A stretch of 64,000 nucleotides of DNA, taken from contig BRXU01000007.1 in the NCBI GenBank assembly GCA_030267565.1, positions 2,666,001 to 2,730,000 on the forward strand, given 5' to 3'. The notes beneath the pieces were generated by a model, which had not been told where the DNA came from, did no database searches, and saw nothing but the letters and a program-made list of their open reading frames with translations. Within the stretch, counting starts at the first letter, position 1, and each line of letters starts with the position of its first letter. The stretch is from Pleodorina starrii. Lineage: Eukaryota; Chlorophyta; Chlorophyceae; Chlamydomonadales; Volvocaceae. Position numbers and translations under genes: made by a program. Below are positions 24,361 through 36,501 of the stretch, piece by piece.

Positions 24361-27300
24361 GTGTTCGTGCACCAGTACGTCGTCAAATTGTCCCAGTGCG
24401 CCCCCCTGTGGGTCCTCATCCCCTCCTTCGACCACACCGCACACCTGCCGGAGCAGAGGCTGGTGACGGGAGCGGCGCTGCTGGGTGGGTAGGTGGTTGG
24501 TTGGTTAATTGGTTGGTTAGTTGGTTAGGGGTTTGTTAGACGGTTATAACGGTTGGTTAGGGTGGTTGTACCGGATGGGTTGGGCTAGGTTGCGCTAGGT
24601 TGGGATGGGATGGCATAGGATGGGATGGGATGGGAAGCGTCGCGTTTGGGCTATAGAACTGGGGGGTTGGTTAAGCAGGGTTGGTTAAAATGGACATGGC
24701 CGTTGCCGGCTTGTCGTGTTGCCGGGCCGTGATACAGGAAGGCGGTTTGAACCGGTCTCCGGTGTGAACGTGGGACACCACCGGCGCTTGGGCGGGCAAT
24801 CATTATACATTACCTTACGCCGGCCTGCTGTCATCAGATCCACTGACGGCCCCCGCCCTGAATCCCACTGACGGCCCCCGCCTGCCTCCCGGCCTCCAGC
24901 CACCCCCGATTGGAACCACTGGTTGGCTTTTCGACCGATCCACCTTCCACCACCGAGCACGTGCGAGTGCGGCTCGTGTGACGCCGACAGCGCTTGCCGC
25001 CCTGTGGCCCTGGTCGAGGGGTACCCGCTGAGGGGTGCCTGGTCGAGGGTGCGGATGCCGCGGAGGCGCCGGGTGCCGCAGGCCGCACACGTGTGTACCG
25101 CCGGTACGCTGACAACAAGCCGCCAAGCCCCCCATTCCCCTCCGCCTCCGCCTCCGCCTGCCCCTCCGCCTGCCCCTCCGCCTGCCCCTCCGCCTCTGCC
25201 TGCCCCTCCGCCTCCGCCTCCGCCGCCTCCGCCTCCGCCGCCGTCACCGTCACTGTAACCGCCTTCCTGTTTGGGCTGATGTGTTAGCTGCCCCCTGCCC
25301 TGTCCCGTCCTCGCAACGGCGGCCCTCCCCAGCCGTGCCCTGCCCCGCCCTGTACTGCCCCGCCCTGTACTGCCCTGTACTGCCTCGACCTGTACTGCCT
25401 TGTCCTGCCCTTCCAAGGGCCTTCAAGGCATCTCTTCATCTTCAGCGCCCCCAATGAATGACTAATTCACCTGACTAATTCACCTGACTAAATCTGCCCA
25501 ACGCGCCCAACGAAGACACTTTTGCTTCTGCTGGTATTCTTCCGAAGCCCCGGCCCGCCTTTGCCGATTGCTCGCGCCCCCTTCTTCCCTGACGCCATGC
25601 CGTACAGAACTGTACGAACGGCGCAGCCTGTGCCCCGCCACGCTGCTGGTGGGGCTGCAGGCTCGCGCGAACCTGCCGCTGCCGGCGTGTCTCTTCAGGT
25701 ACGAGTCCATTGCCGTACAGCAATGAGGTATTCTTTAATGCGCTGCGATCCGATCGGCAGATCTGAACGGAAGAAAGACGGTTGGAAAAACACAGCACAA
25801 CACATCATCGACATTGATTTCTCCGCAGAAGCATCAACACCGTTGTTAAATGTGGTCACACATCCCCTTTCCTTCTTAATACCCTCTTGGTACCTTTCTT
25901 GATTGGCCAAATGGGCCCCACAGGCCGTTGGAGCTCCTCCTGGAGCTACTCGACGCAAATCTGTCGTACAGGCCGCTGACGCCGGAGGATGTAGATCGCC
26001 GTACAATGCCGCCGGACTGGTGCCAGCCCATGCAGATCCTGGTAGCGGCGGCGGCGGCGGCGGGCAGGTCGCGGTACGGCAATGCGGCGCCGCTGACGCC
26101 GCCGACGCCGCCCGGCGACGCTGACGCCGCCGCCGCCGCCGGCGGGCCGGCGGCTGAACGCGGGCTGGGCCGGCGGCGGTCGCTCGCGTCAGAGCTGGCG
26201 GCGGGGCCAGGTGGCGGCGGCGTCGCCAACGCCAGGAGCCATGAGCCCGGGGGTGATGAGCACGGCGGCGAAGCCACTGGCGTGCAGGCGTCGCCGACAG
26301 CATCCGAGTCCGAGGACTTGTCACAGCAGCAGCAACAGCAGCAGCGGCAGCGGCAGCGGCAAGGGGAGGCGGGAGGGGTCGGCGGTTCGACGGCGACGGC
26401 GGCGGGGCCACCGCCGCCTCCGCCTCCGCCGGGTCGTGCGGTGTCCAGCTCGGTTCGCACCACTTCGGAGCTGCTCCGCTCGGCTCAGTTCTGGTGCTTC
26501 GTGCACTACTACACGGGTGGGTGGGTAGGTCTCGCCATTGCCGGATCAGAGAGGGAAAGAGGGATAAGAGGGATAATGGGGGACAGAGGGATAAGAGGGA
26601 AAGATAAGAGAGAAAGGTAAGAGAGCAAGAGAGACCCAAAGCCCTCGTGGTTCCCGCTGCACCGCTCCACCGGTGTTGCAGCTGTCACCTGCTGCTGCTC
26701 CTCATTGTCCGTCATCCCCGTTGTTGTTGTTGTTGCCGTACGATACCCCGCAGGCGGCGACATCAAGTGTGTGATGAACGACCCGCCCAGCACCATGCTG
26801 CAGCGCCTACAGGTACGGCACTGTACGGCACAGGGTCGGTTGGGACACTGTTGTGATACCCTGTGTACATGGCACCTCCCAAACTTGCCAGATCTCTCAC
26901 ACCGGACCTCCGGTAGTTATTTTTTTCGCTTGTCTTCGAACGTTCGAAGCTTGCTGCCCAACCACGTTTCGGCCGATGTCTCTCCTGCGCACGGTCTCGC
27001 GCCGCCACCCGCCAGGCCAACCGCCTGTCCGACTTCACGCCCGTGATCGGTCTGTCGGAGAAGAAGGACTTCCACGTCTACATCCGCGCCTGTCTCTTCA
27101 TGCCTCTCGCCGCGCTGCTTCACCTCCACAGAGATGGCAGCCCCTGCCCCCTCGCCTCCAACGCCCAACTCACCACATTCGATCAACGAGGCCTGAGACT
27201 GGCGCTCGCGCCCGCGCCGCCGCCGCCGCCGCCGGCGATGCTGCATCCCGCGGCGGCGGCGGCGGCGGCTCCGCCGCCGCCGCCAGGCGGCCTGGGCGGC

Positions 27301-30300
27301 GGCGGAGCCGCCGCCGCCGGCGGTGCGGCGTCAGGCCTGGGGCTCATGGCGCCGTTGGGTGGGGTTATGGGAGTCCACGGCGGCGTGGGGTACGGCATGG
27401 GTGTGGGTATGGGAATGGGCGTGCCGACGGCAGGTGCTGGATGGGGCGTCGGCGCCGCCGGCCCTTGGGGCTCGCCAGCGGCGATGTACGGCGGCGGCGG
27501 CGGCGGCGCAGGTGTGGTCATGCCGCCGCCGTCGTCGGGGCCGCCGGCTGCCGTTGGTGCGGGCGTTCGTGGCGGCGGCGGCGGCGGCGGCGGTGGCGCG
27601 AGTCGTAGCACCACTGGCGGCGGCGGCGCGATCCCGCGGGCGGCCAGTGCCATCACCGTTGGCGGCGGCGCCGCCGCCGCTGCTGGCGGCGGTGGCGGCA
27701 TGGGCGGCGGCCTGCCGCTGCTCCCGCCGGCGGCGTCGCCGTCGCTGGGTAACTTGGCGCACCTGCGCGACGACGCGTCGGGAATGTACGGCGTCGTACT
27801 GGTAGACGAGTACGGCATAATGGTGTCCACGCCGTACTACGAGTATGCGTCGTACATGGGGTACACGCCGCAGGGCCCCGCCTCGCCGCTGTACGCTCGC
27901 GCGGCGCCGCCGCAGGCCGCCGTCAGCTGGCGGGGCGGCGCCGCCGCCACCGGCGCAAGCAGTCCGGTGAAGGGCCCCGCGGCGTACGGCAGCGGCGCTA
28001 GCAGGATGGCCAGTCAGGGCCCCCGGACCGCCAGCGGTCCGTCGGCGCCGCAGCAGGCGGGTGCGCTGGCGGCATTGGGGGATGAGGCGGCAACTGCTGT
28101 ACAGACGACAGCGGGTTTCGGAGCTCCGCAGCCCTCTGCGAAAAGCGGCTCGTCAGGCAGTAGCGCCAGCGCCAGCGGCGGCGGCGGCGGCGGCGGCGTC
28201 AGCGGCGGCGGCGACGCCAGTAGTACGGCAGAAGGGCCCTTCACGTCGCTCAGGACGACCTCCGAGTCGGCGCCGCCAGAGGGCGGCGTCGCCTTCAGCG
28301 CGGCGGCAGGCGCATCCCGCCAGCCGCGCCAGGGCCACCATCGCGCTCTGTCTGGCGGCGGCGGCGGCGGCGGCGCCGCCGCCGCCGCGCCGCCTTTTGA
28401 GCACCATCATCATCATTACCATCATCCGGCGGGTCGCCGGCAGCAGCGGGAGCAGCAGCACCGGCAGCAGCTGCAGCCGACGGGAGCCAGTTCCACACCG
28501 TCGCTTCCGCTCTCCCACGCCGCCGCCGCCGCCAACGCCGCCAACGCCGGCGGCGGAAATGGAGACAGCGGCCAGGGCGAGGAGGCCGGCATGCTCAGCC
28601 TCCCGGCGCCGTGGCAGGTGACGGCGGTGGCGGCGCCGCCGCCGCCGCCGCCGACGGTGGCGAGTGTGGACGAGCTTACCGAGCAGCGGTATTTTCGACT
28701 GTCGGGCGCGACCCAGATGGGCGGTGGCGCCGGGCTAGTCTCCAGTGTTAGTGACGGCGCGCTGGCAGCGTACCTGGGCCCTACGTCGGGGATGGGCGGC
28801 CGCGGCGGCGGCGGCGGCGGCGGCGAGGGCCGCTGGCCCGTGTCCCCCGGCCTCTTCGCCGCCTCCGCAATCTCCGCCAGCGCCGGCGCCGTCACGCTGG
28901 CCGACACGCTGGCGGGGCTGGGCGGCGGCGCCGCCGCCGGCGCCGGCGGCGGCGGCGGCGTTGGAGACAGCCCCACGCTCTGCAGCTCGCCGTACATTCT
29001 GTACGGCACAGGTAGCGGCGGCGGTGTGGCCGTCGGCAGCGGCGGCGTTGTGCCGGGGGGCGGCGAAAGCGAAGGCGCGGGCTGCGGCGGCGGTGGCGGC
29101 GGTGGCGGCCCGCAGCTGTCGATGGTGACTGACGGCGCAGGCGGCGGAGGCTTGCTCCTCGGCGGCGAGTACGGCATTGAGCCAGCGCACCGCACCGCGA
29201 GCATCGGGCCTGGAGAGCCGGGCCTCGTGTACGGCAGCCAGGAGTTCTCTACCCGCTTGACGGGTGGCGGCGAGGGGGGCCTTATGTTGCCGGTGGAGGT
29301 CGCCGCCGCCGGCGCCGGCGGCTGCGCCTTCACGCCCACGGCATCGTCCGGCACTGACGGAACCGGCGGCAGCGGCGGCGGCGGCGGCCTCCGCTACCGC
29401 CTCGGCGGAGACTTCACTGGCAGCGGCGGCGGCGGCGGCGCGCTGGCTGGCGGCGGCGTCGCCATCCCAGGCCGCGGCTCCGCCTTCAGCGGTGGCGGCG
29501 GCGGCGGCGGCGGCGCCGTACCGCCGCCGCCGCCGCCACCGCCGCCGCCGTCGTCGGCTTCGTTCTTCACGCCGCGCGGCGCCAGTGTACGGCACTGGGA
29601 GTCGCCCGCCTTCCGGCTCTTCACTTCGGACTCGGTTTCGGAGGCCTTCTCGCCGCGGTGGTGGTTTCTGGACACGGCGGGGATCATGCAGGGGCCCTTC
29701 ACGGCCGAACAAATGGTGTGCGGCGCTCCGTGTAGGGCACGCAAGACGCAACCCATGAGATGGGAGGATGGGAAGATGGGATGATGGGAGGATGGGCGCA
29801 GCGGAGGGGGTAATCGCTGGAGAGGAAGTTCCCTTTCGGAAGTGCCCTCCGGCTTCCAACCAACTCTTGACTCGATTTGAGTGGACACCACCAGGCGGTG
29901 ACGAGCAGGCTTGCCTCCTCTTTCCCCGTTCCCGTTCCATTTCCCACTGACTCTTGCGGCAGTTTCATCAAATAATAAAGTATGTACTACGGGGATTACA
30001 TTCCCGTTATAAAAGGCTTCACCTATGAGCAGTGAACTACCGTAGCGTTCCCGCTCCTCTTCCCCCTTTGCGGCTGTCTCTCCCCTTCTCCACTCCCCCG
30101 CCCCGCCCTGCCCTGCCCTGGTCCACACACCAATGCCCCCGCCCCGCCCCGGCTCCCCCCCCCCCCGCGCGTGTGCCTGTGTGCCTGTGCGTGTGCGTGT
30201 GTATGCCGTACTGTACGACAGGTGGTTTTCTACTTTAGCGGCCTCGTCAGCGACACTTCGTTGGTGTGCGGTACGGAAGCCAACGTGGCGCCGCCGCTGG

Positions 30301-30575
30301 CGCCGCCGCGGTTCTGGTTCGAGAGCCTCATGCTACTGCTCCAGGGAGCGGGCCAGGGCTGGCGCTACCGCCTGCTGACGGCGGCCGAGTGCGAGGAGGC
30401 GGCGGCGCCGAGGACGCGGCTGGAGCTGCCACCGGCGGCGGCCGCCGCAGCCGCCGCCGCGGCGGCGGCGGCGGCAGCCACCGGCGCGCTGGCCGGGCGG
30501 CTGCCCGCCGGGCCGGGGCTGGGCGGCGGCGGCGGCGCCCTCGCGAGGAGGACCCTCAGCAGCCTCGGCGGGCCA

Positions 30576-30611
<36 letters not shown>

Positions 30612-31556
30612 TTGGGGCTGCCGGCGGCGGCGGGCGCCGGCGGCGCGTTCTCGCCCGAGACGCCCTCGCCCGTCGGCCTGCTGGGGCCGGGGCAGAGCGT
30701 CGGCGGCGGCGGTGGCGGCGGCGGCGGCGGCGGCAGCGTCAGCGTCAGGGGTCTCCTTGGCAGTCGAGCCTGGAGTGCGATCTTGACGGAGGAAGCCGCC
30801 GGGAGGCTTGGCGGCGGCGCCGCCGCCGTGGAGCCGTACCGGCAGCTCCAGCCGCCGCCGCCGGGCCGTGGGGGCGGCGGAGCTGGGCCGCGGCGCATCG
30901 ACTATGACACTGGCGGCGGCGGTGGCGGCGGCAGCGGTGGGTCCCGGCCGTTGCCGTACGGCGAGCCTCCGCCGTCGCCGCTGCAGCAACAGCGGCAGCA
31001 GCCGCACTCAGCGGCCGCTGGGTCTACTGGCGCGGTGAGCGAATGGGTTCGTCCAGTCACGCCGCCGTCGCCTGTGGTGGGCGGCGGCGGCGCCGCCGGC
31101 ACCGCCGCCGCCGCCGGAGGCGGCGGAGCCGGCCGCGGCGCCGGCGCCGCCGCTTCGCCGGCCGCCATGTCGCCTACCGCTGCCGGAGTCGCTGCTGCAT
31201 TGCGGCCGGGCGCTGGCGGCGGCGGCGGCGGTGGGGAAGGGCCGGGCGGAGAGGGCGACGTCGGCGCGGGGTACACGGACGAGGACGCACTAGCGATGCT
31301 GGGAGCGAACCTGTCCAGGGAGATGGGCATCGAAGAACAGATGGCGGCGCTACCCGAGTCGCTTGGGATCGGCGACATGCCGCCGCCGCCGCCGCCGCTG
31401 TCGCCGCTGCCGCCAGCGGCGGTGGCGCAGCAGCGCGGCGCGGCGGCGCCGGCTGGCGCCACCAGCCCCGGCGGTGGCGGCGCCGGCGGCAGGGCTGGCG
31501 GCAGGGTCGGTGGAGGGCGGGTGGCAGGGGGTGGAGAGGCGCATGGGAGGGCGTAG
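24361..31556 (+). CDS. Large GYF-domain protein (5' end unresolved)
   Basis: Plus-strand exons join in frame: 24361-24484, 25608-25698, 25924-26516, 26754-26812, 27016-29715 and 30222-31556 (TAG), giving 1,633 residues plus an unidentified start. The first 330 or so residues look conserved (FVHQYVVKLSQCAPLWVLIP, LYERRSLCPATLLVGLQA, FWCFVHYYTGGDIKCVMN, RLSDFTPVIGLSEKKDFHVY). A roughly 850-residue Gly/Ala/Ser tract follows. Exon 5 ends with WWFLDTAGIMQGPFTAEQM, the W-D-G-QGPF core of a GYF domain. Exon 6 opens with VVFYFSGLVSDTSLVCGTE, its second half, so the domain is completed only by splicing. GYF domains bind proline-rich peptides, often in RNA processing or translational repression. One possible first exon is 23628-23681 (MFGGMGVNEGG), which joins in phase 0 but has a weak donor. 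A TATA-like ttttataccg at 23872-23881 argues instead for a start near 23970, but no in-frame junction was found from there. Confidence 0.75.
24485..25607 (+). repeat. Intron with several microsatellites
   Basis: This intron of the GYF gene contains a (TTGG/TTAG)n tract at about 24489-24530, a gggat/gggatgggatggg tract at about 24600-24640, and a (CCTCCG)n/(CCTGCC)n tract at about 25140-25250. Short cctgtactgccc repeats occur near 25340-25400. Open reading frames across the CCT tract are by-products of the simple sequence. Confidence 0.7.
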
Positions 31557-34500
31557 GAGGCAGGTGTCGTGGGGACGTGTGCGTGTGTATCAGCTAGTGG
31601 GGAGGGAGGAAGCAGGAAGTGCAAGTGGGGAGGAAGCAGGAGAGCTGCACGGGCTGAGTGCGGTAGATCCCGGAGGCGGAGGCTGTGAACTGTTGTTCGT
31701 CCGCGTATGAGAACGACGGTGCATTGGCACCGTCGCCTCTGCTTTGCCATATGGGCTGGGCTTTTGAGTGATGCTGGCGGTGGTGGTGGTAGTGGTGGTG
31801 GTGGTGGTGGGTAGGCGGGACTTGGCAGGTCCCTTGCCGCCCCGGCAGTTGATGAAGGTCGTTGGTGAACGAACGTCGGTCCGTGGCTTGGTGGAATGTG
31901 GTACATTTTAGTGGTTGGTGGTTGACGGTTACTGTTTGCGGTCCCTGGCGTAAGGCAGGGCAGCTGGCGGCGCCCCGCGTGAGCTTGCGCCCATTTGTTG
32001 AACGCCCGTGGTTTTGGTGAGTGCCTCTGTGTGTGTTAGTGTGAATTTGTGTGTTTGGCGCTAATCAGGGACTTGCATTAGCCAGCACGGTAGCGAGCAT
32101 TAGCAAGCAGTAGCAGGTTTTAGTAAGGCCCTCGGTAGATTTTGAGTAGTTGAGACATGATTGCATCCGTAGATGTACCAGATCCCGGTACTCGGATTTC
32201 GTTGGGCGCTGTGTACCTTTAAGCATGTGTGTTGCTGCTGTCTTCCGTAGGCTGCTGCTACAGCTGCTGCCGCTACTTTAAGCTGCTACAGCTGTTGCTG
32301 GTGCTGTAGCTGCTACAGCTACTGCTGCTGTTGCTATAGCTGCTACAGCTACTGTTGATGTCTCCGCGTATGTGGTCGTCTTAGCACAGGTGGCGGCGCG
32401 GTCCACTCGCGCCGGACTCGTTTCTTCCAGCTGTCAAGCATGAGCCTGATGTACGAATGTCGTACGCATCGCGTGTGACGTGCGTGTGCTCGGCGGGGGG
32501 GAGGGAGGGTGCGCCCCAGCAAGCGGTGTCACACACGGCAACCCCGATCCCGACGTGTGTACGGACGGGCCGCGGTCGTGTGGCGGCGCGGGCTGTGCAT
32601 CAACTGCCATGCCCCTCCCTTGACCGACCCACCTGGGTGCATCCGGGGCGTGGGGGGTAAAATCCCGTCGCCCGGTACAAGCAACGAAGCAAGGGCCCTC
32701 GCTCGGGGACGGCGGGACAGGCGGTGGGGGGCAGTCGGAAGCAGGGCGCGAGGTTGGGATTCGACGTGGTGGCTCAGAACGGTGGGATGGGGGGTGTGTT
32801 GATGGTGTTGATGGTTTTGCTGGTGTTGATGGGCAAGGGAAGGACGACGGGACGCTCGGTGAGAGGGCCGGAGCGCTCTCGGAGGATGCGCTTCGACGGA
32901 TCAGGTGGGCGATGGTGTATGGGCGATGGCGAAGGGCGACTGACCCGTGGGTCGCTGCTGCGGCGGCTGCCGCCTCCCTGGATGGAGGCGGGGCCGGATT
33001 AGAGTGGAGTAGAGTGGACAGTGGAGTGGAGCCGACTCGCTCGTGGATGCCTCTGAATTGCTCGAAGGTTGTTGGGGAGAGGTTAGGACCTCCTGTGTGT
33101 TAAGCAGTCAACAGTCAACGGTCAACTGTCAACGGTTAACAGTAGCAACAGTAGCTCGCATACGGTGTCGTTGTGGTGGGAGTCTCCGGAGCTCCCGACT
33201 GGGCTGACCTGCCGAGGTGGCGGGGGCGGAGTGGGGGGATGCTCCTGCTTGCTTGTGCTGGGGTGCTGTGTCTATGAACAGCTAGTTACTAGTTAGCTCA
33301 AAACGGTGGTTCCGTGCTCAAAACGCAGGTTTTTAAAACGCAGGTGTCGCGGCTCGAGTGGCTTTTGTACTAGTAGTAGTAGTGTGTGTGTGTGTGCTAG
33401 GTGCAGCTTCAGACGTGCTTGTTGTGCCCCGGGTATGCCTTTTGCGGCAACAGATATAAGTTAGGGGATACGGGCCCCCGGGGGAGAGGGTATGAGGGGG
33501 CTGCCCAGCGTCTTGAGCGCGACACCAGCGCGAGTTGTGACTCCGGCCCGGCTATTTCGAGCGCGGCAGAGGCGCATTGCCCCCGCGCCTCATTTCATCC
33601 ATTGCTGTCTGCTGCAGTCTGCCACAGTCTGCTGCCCATTGTTTTCCCACAGCATTGCTCCGCTCCCCGGGCGCGCTCCCCAAACGAGTGGGGTCGCCGA
33701 TAACCGCAGCCGCCACAGGCTTCTGGAGGGTGTGTTGGATTAGGGCGATGTGGTTTGTTGTGTGTACACTTCTTCGCCCCTGCGTGGTGCCTGCGGCGGG
33801 CGTGCTGTGCGTTTGGCGCTCCTGTCAAATGCCGGTGGCATCTATGCGGCTGAAGAAGACATCTGAAGCCGAGAGTTGGGTTGAGTTATTAAGTCGAGGG
33901 TTCAGAAAAGACAGCTGAGGGAGCGGGAGGGGGCTTTAGAGAGCGGCCCTGTCGTTTGGTACGGGAGTTGTCGCCCCTGGCCGCGTGGCCGGTCCGTACT
34001 CCGTACGGACCTAGGGAGGTGGTTGCGCGCGGGAGTTGATTCTTGATTGCAGGGGCACAACATGGACGTTCGCGGGGGGCAGGCCCCGGGAAGGTCCAGG
34101 GTTCCGGAGCCGAGCTAACCCGACCCGGGGAGGGGGACTGGGGAAGCGGCGCCGGCACGGGACATGGGACTGTGCCCCATGTGCCCCACATGCCATATGC
34201 TGGCTCGCTGTGGGCCCCCCGAGGCGCCGCGCGGTTACGAGATGGGAGGGGCCTTCCAAGAGGACTCCCCCTCCGCCTTTCACTGTTGTATCGACCTTCT
34301 GTCTGTGTTGTTGTGTGTTGGATTTGGACTGGAAATGGAAAATATGCCCTTTTTCCTGTCCCAGACCTTCCTCCCAAGTCCCAACCCCGGTCGTCCGACA
34401 TGCTCCGCAAAATCAAACCAGCTCCGCGCGCACGTCGTCGCTCGCCCCTCCCTCTGACGATATCATGGCGGAAGCCCAATGCTGTCCGGCACCAGCCAGC

Positions 34501-35157
34501 CGGCCACCCGACGCCATGCACCTGAAGACCGCTACCATGAGCCGGCCCCAGCCCCGGCGGCCCCCGTGGGCACAAACCCAACGCGCTCTCGCCGGCCCCT
34601 CCCCGTGACCCCCCCGCCCCGGCCCCTCTACCCGAGGTCCATCCCTGGAGCCCCCCCGGGGCTACCGACAGGGCGGCAAGGGTCAGCGACTACTGGGCCA
34701 TCAGCTGCGGAAAGCAAGCCCACCGCCCAGTGACCGTCCGCCCGTGTACTCCGCCGCGGCAGCATCTGCCGCCCCAACATCTGCCTGGCGGCGGCCCGCC
34801 CCCACAGCCGCCTTAACCGCCCCCCCCCCGGGCCCCGGGGCAAGCGAGCAGCGGCAGGCAGCGGCTCGGCTGCCCGGCTGCGGTGGCTCCAGACCCATCC
34901 GGTCAGCTCCGCGCTCCTGCTCCTGCTGCTTTGCCTAGCTCCTGCTCCCGGTTCCTGCTGCTGCCTTCACGACAGAGGGAGGGGCAATCAGCTCCCGACT
35001 CCCGGCTCCTGCTCCTGCTGTTGCGGCTCCCGCTGCTGCTGCTGCTGCTGCTACTGTTCCCGCTGCCTTCACGACGCGCCCCCGCTGCCTGGTCCCTGCT
35101 CCCTGCTCCCAGCTCCCCCTGCTCCCCACTGCTGCTGCTGCTGCCGCGTGGGGCCCT
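31557..35157. other. Intergenic region between GYF gene and RidA gene
   Basis: No supported gene. The stretch holds (GGT)n at 31775-31812, a GCTGCTACAGCT-type imperfect repeat at about 32245-32360, cgttaac/agtcaac short repeats at 33100-33145, a (TAG)n(TG)n tract at 33370-33398, and (CTG)n-rich sequence at 35000-35150. Open frames at 33889-34608 on both strands lack a consistent codon pattern or splice structure. The plus-strand GYF gene and the minus-strand RidA gene converge here, so both 3' UTRs should lie within it. Confidence 0.5.
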
Positions 35158-36094
35158 TCACGGCAGCACCGCCACTGCGTCGATCTCCACATGGGCCGCC
35201 AGGGGGAGGTCCTTGACGGCGAAGGTGGCGCGGGCGGGCGGCTGCTCGGTGAAGTAGGTGGCGTAGATGGCGTTCACCTTGGCGAAGTCGCCGATGTCGG
35301 CCTGGGGCGGTGACCATAAAGAGACCACCATACCGGGGCAGTGGGGAGAGGAGGATGGGGAGTGAGGGAGGATGGGGTGGCGGTGGAAATTGAGGATTGG
35401 GGCGGGACGGAGTGGGTTGGACGGGGACGGGGCAGGGTGAGAGACCCGGCAAGCCGTGTGACGCGGAGAGTGGCGAAGAGATTTTGGATGATCTATGGCG
35501 AGTGATGCAGGAGGCCGGCGTGGGCCGGTCATAAGCTGATCTGGTATCGAAGCTGATGTGGGTCAGGGTAGGAGGCAGGAAACGGGGTGCTTGTGGGCGG
35601 CAGGAGGGAGTGGCAGCAGCGCAAGGGGGCCACATGGCCTGGTGGCCCGGGCAGGTCCGCAACACCGTCACCCAGCCCGGAACAAGTCCAGAAGTACTTG
35701 TACAAACGGGAAATTTATTTCCCCATACCAGGAGAATGGTCGTCTTGACAACGTCCTTGTAGTCCGCGCCAGCGGCCTTAAGGATGGCGCCCAGATTCTT
35801 CAGCACCTGCTCCGTCTGGCCCTCCACGTCCGGCGACGCGAAGTTCTTCGTGCCCGGCACTATTCCGATCTGCCCCGACACGTACACGGTGTTTCCCGCC
35901 TTAATCGCCTGGCTGTAAGGGCCCAGAGCGGCTGGTGCATCTTCAGTCGAAATGACCTGCTTGGCCGACATCGCCCGAACGGAGACGCAGCTGGAACGGC
36001 TAATTGCGGCTGGAACGGCAACCACAGGGCGCGAAATGCGGGCGCTGCCCTTCAGGAGCGCGGAGCAAGCGGTGTGGCGCAGGGTGACGGCCAT
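35158..36094 (-). CDS. RidA/YjgF-family 2-iminobutanoate/2-iminopropanoate deaminase, organelle-targeted
   Basis: RidA hydrolyses reactive enamines and imines such as 2-aminoacrylate, released by PLP-dependent eliminating enzymes, to 2-oxo acids and ammonia. Two exons, 36094-35729 and 35301-35158 (TGA), join in phase 0 to give 169 residues; a RidA core is about 130. The first 45 or so residues ([20 protein letters not shown]...) are Arg/Ser/Ala-rich and lack acidic residues, which indicates a transit peptide, most likely plastid or mitochondrial. Family motifs are present: [51 protein letters not shown], then [21 protein letters not shown] with the substrate-binding Arg, and VEIDAVAV at the C-terminus. 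An in-frame ATG 36 nt further upstream (36130) exists but adds nothing typical. The intron is 427 nt with GT-AG ends. It is divergent from the gene at 36502. Confidence 0.95.
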
Positions 36095-36501
36095 AGTGGC
36101 GATGTGTACGGGCCCGGTAAATTGACGCAACAGCGAGTTTATTGATTATGCAACGTAAACCTACTGGTTGAATTGTCCGTTGCTGCGATGATTATAAGTG
36201 GCGCAGATTGTATCGGAGACCACCGGGTCGGTTTGCACCGCAATCGTTCGATTCCGCAAAAAAGGACATTTGCAGCATTCGCACAAATTTGACACGTTAA
36301 GCGCCTTGTTACCTAAAATTATGTACCAAACCAAGTCATTTAGGCAACGCCAGACAGCGCTCGGCCGCCAGGCATGCGGAAGGCCGTCCAGGCGGGCGCT
36401 ACAAGCGACATGCCTTCATAAGGCACTCCGCACGGTAAGAGAAATTACAGTTGCGCAGCTGGGCGCGATCGCGGTCGTCTTGGACTTCAACCACTGTCGA
36501 A
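36095..36501. promoter_or_regulatory. Shared divergent promoter region
   Basis: The 407 bp between the divergently transcribed RidA gene and the DUF4864-like gene are markedly richer in A and T than the flanking exons. They contain ttattgattatgcaacg and gattataagtgg segments. It is the only space available for both promoters, so some coordinate control of the two genes is possible. No factor-binding site could be assigned. Confidence 0.5.

Noticed and set aside
27016..31556. ORFs in other frames of the Gly/Ala-rich exons, up to about 400 codons
   Set aside because: Poly-GGC/GCC tracts are open in every frame; only the frame that joins across introns and carries the GYF motif is supported.
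33889..34608. Overlapping ORFs of 160-230 codons on both strands
   Set aside because: They overlap in opposite frames with Pro/Gly/Arg-rich content expected of GC-rich non-coding DNA, with no motif or exon structure.
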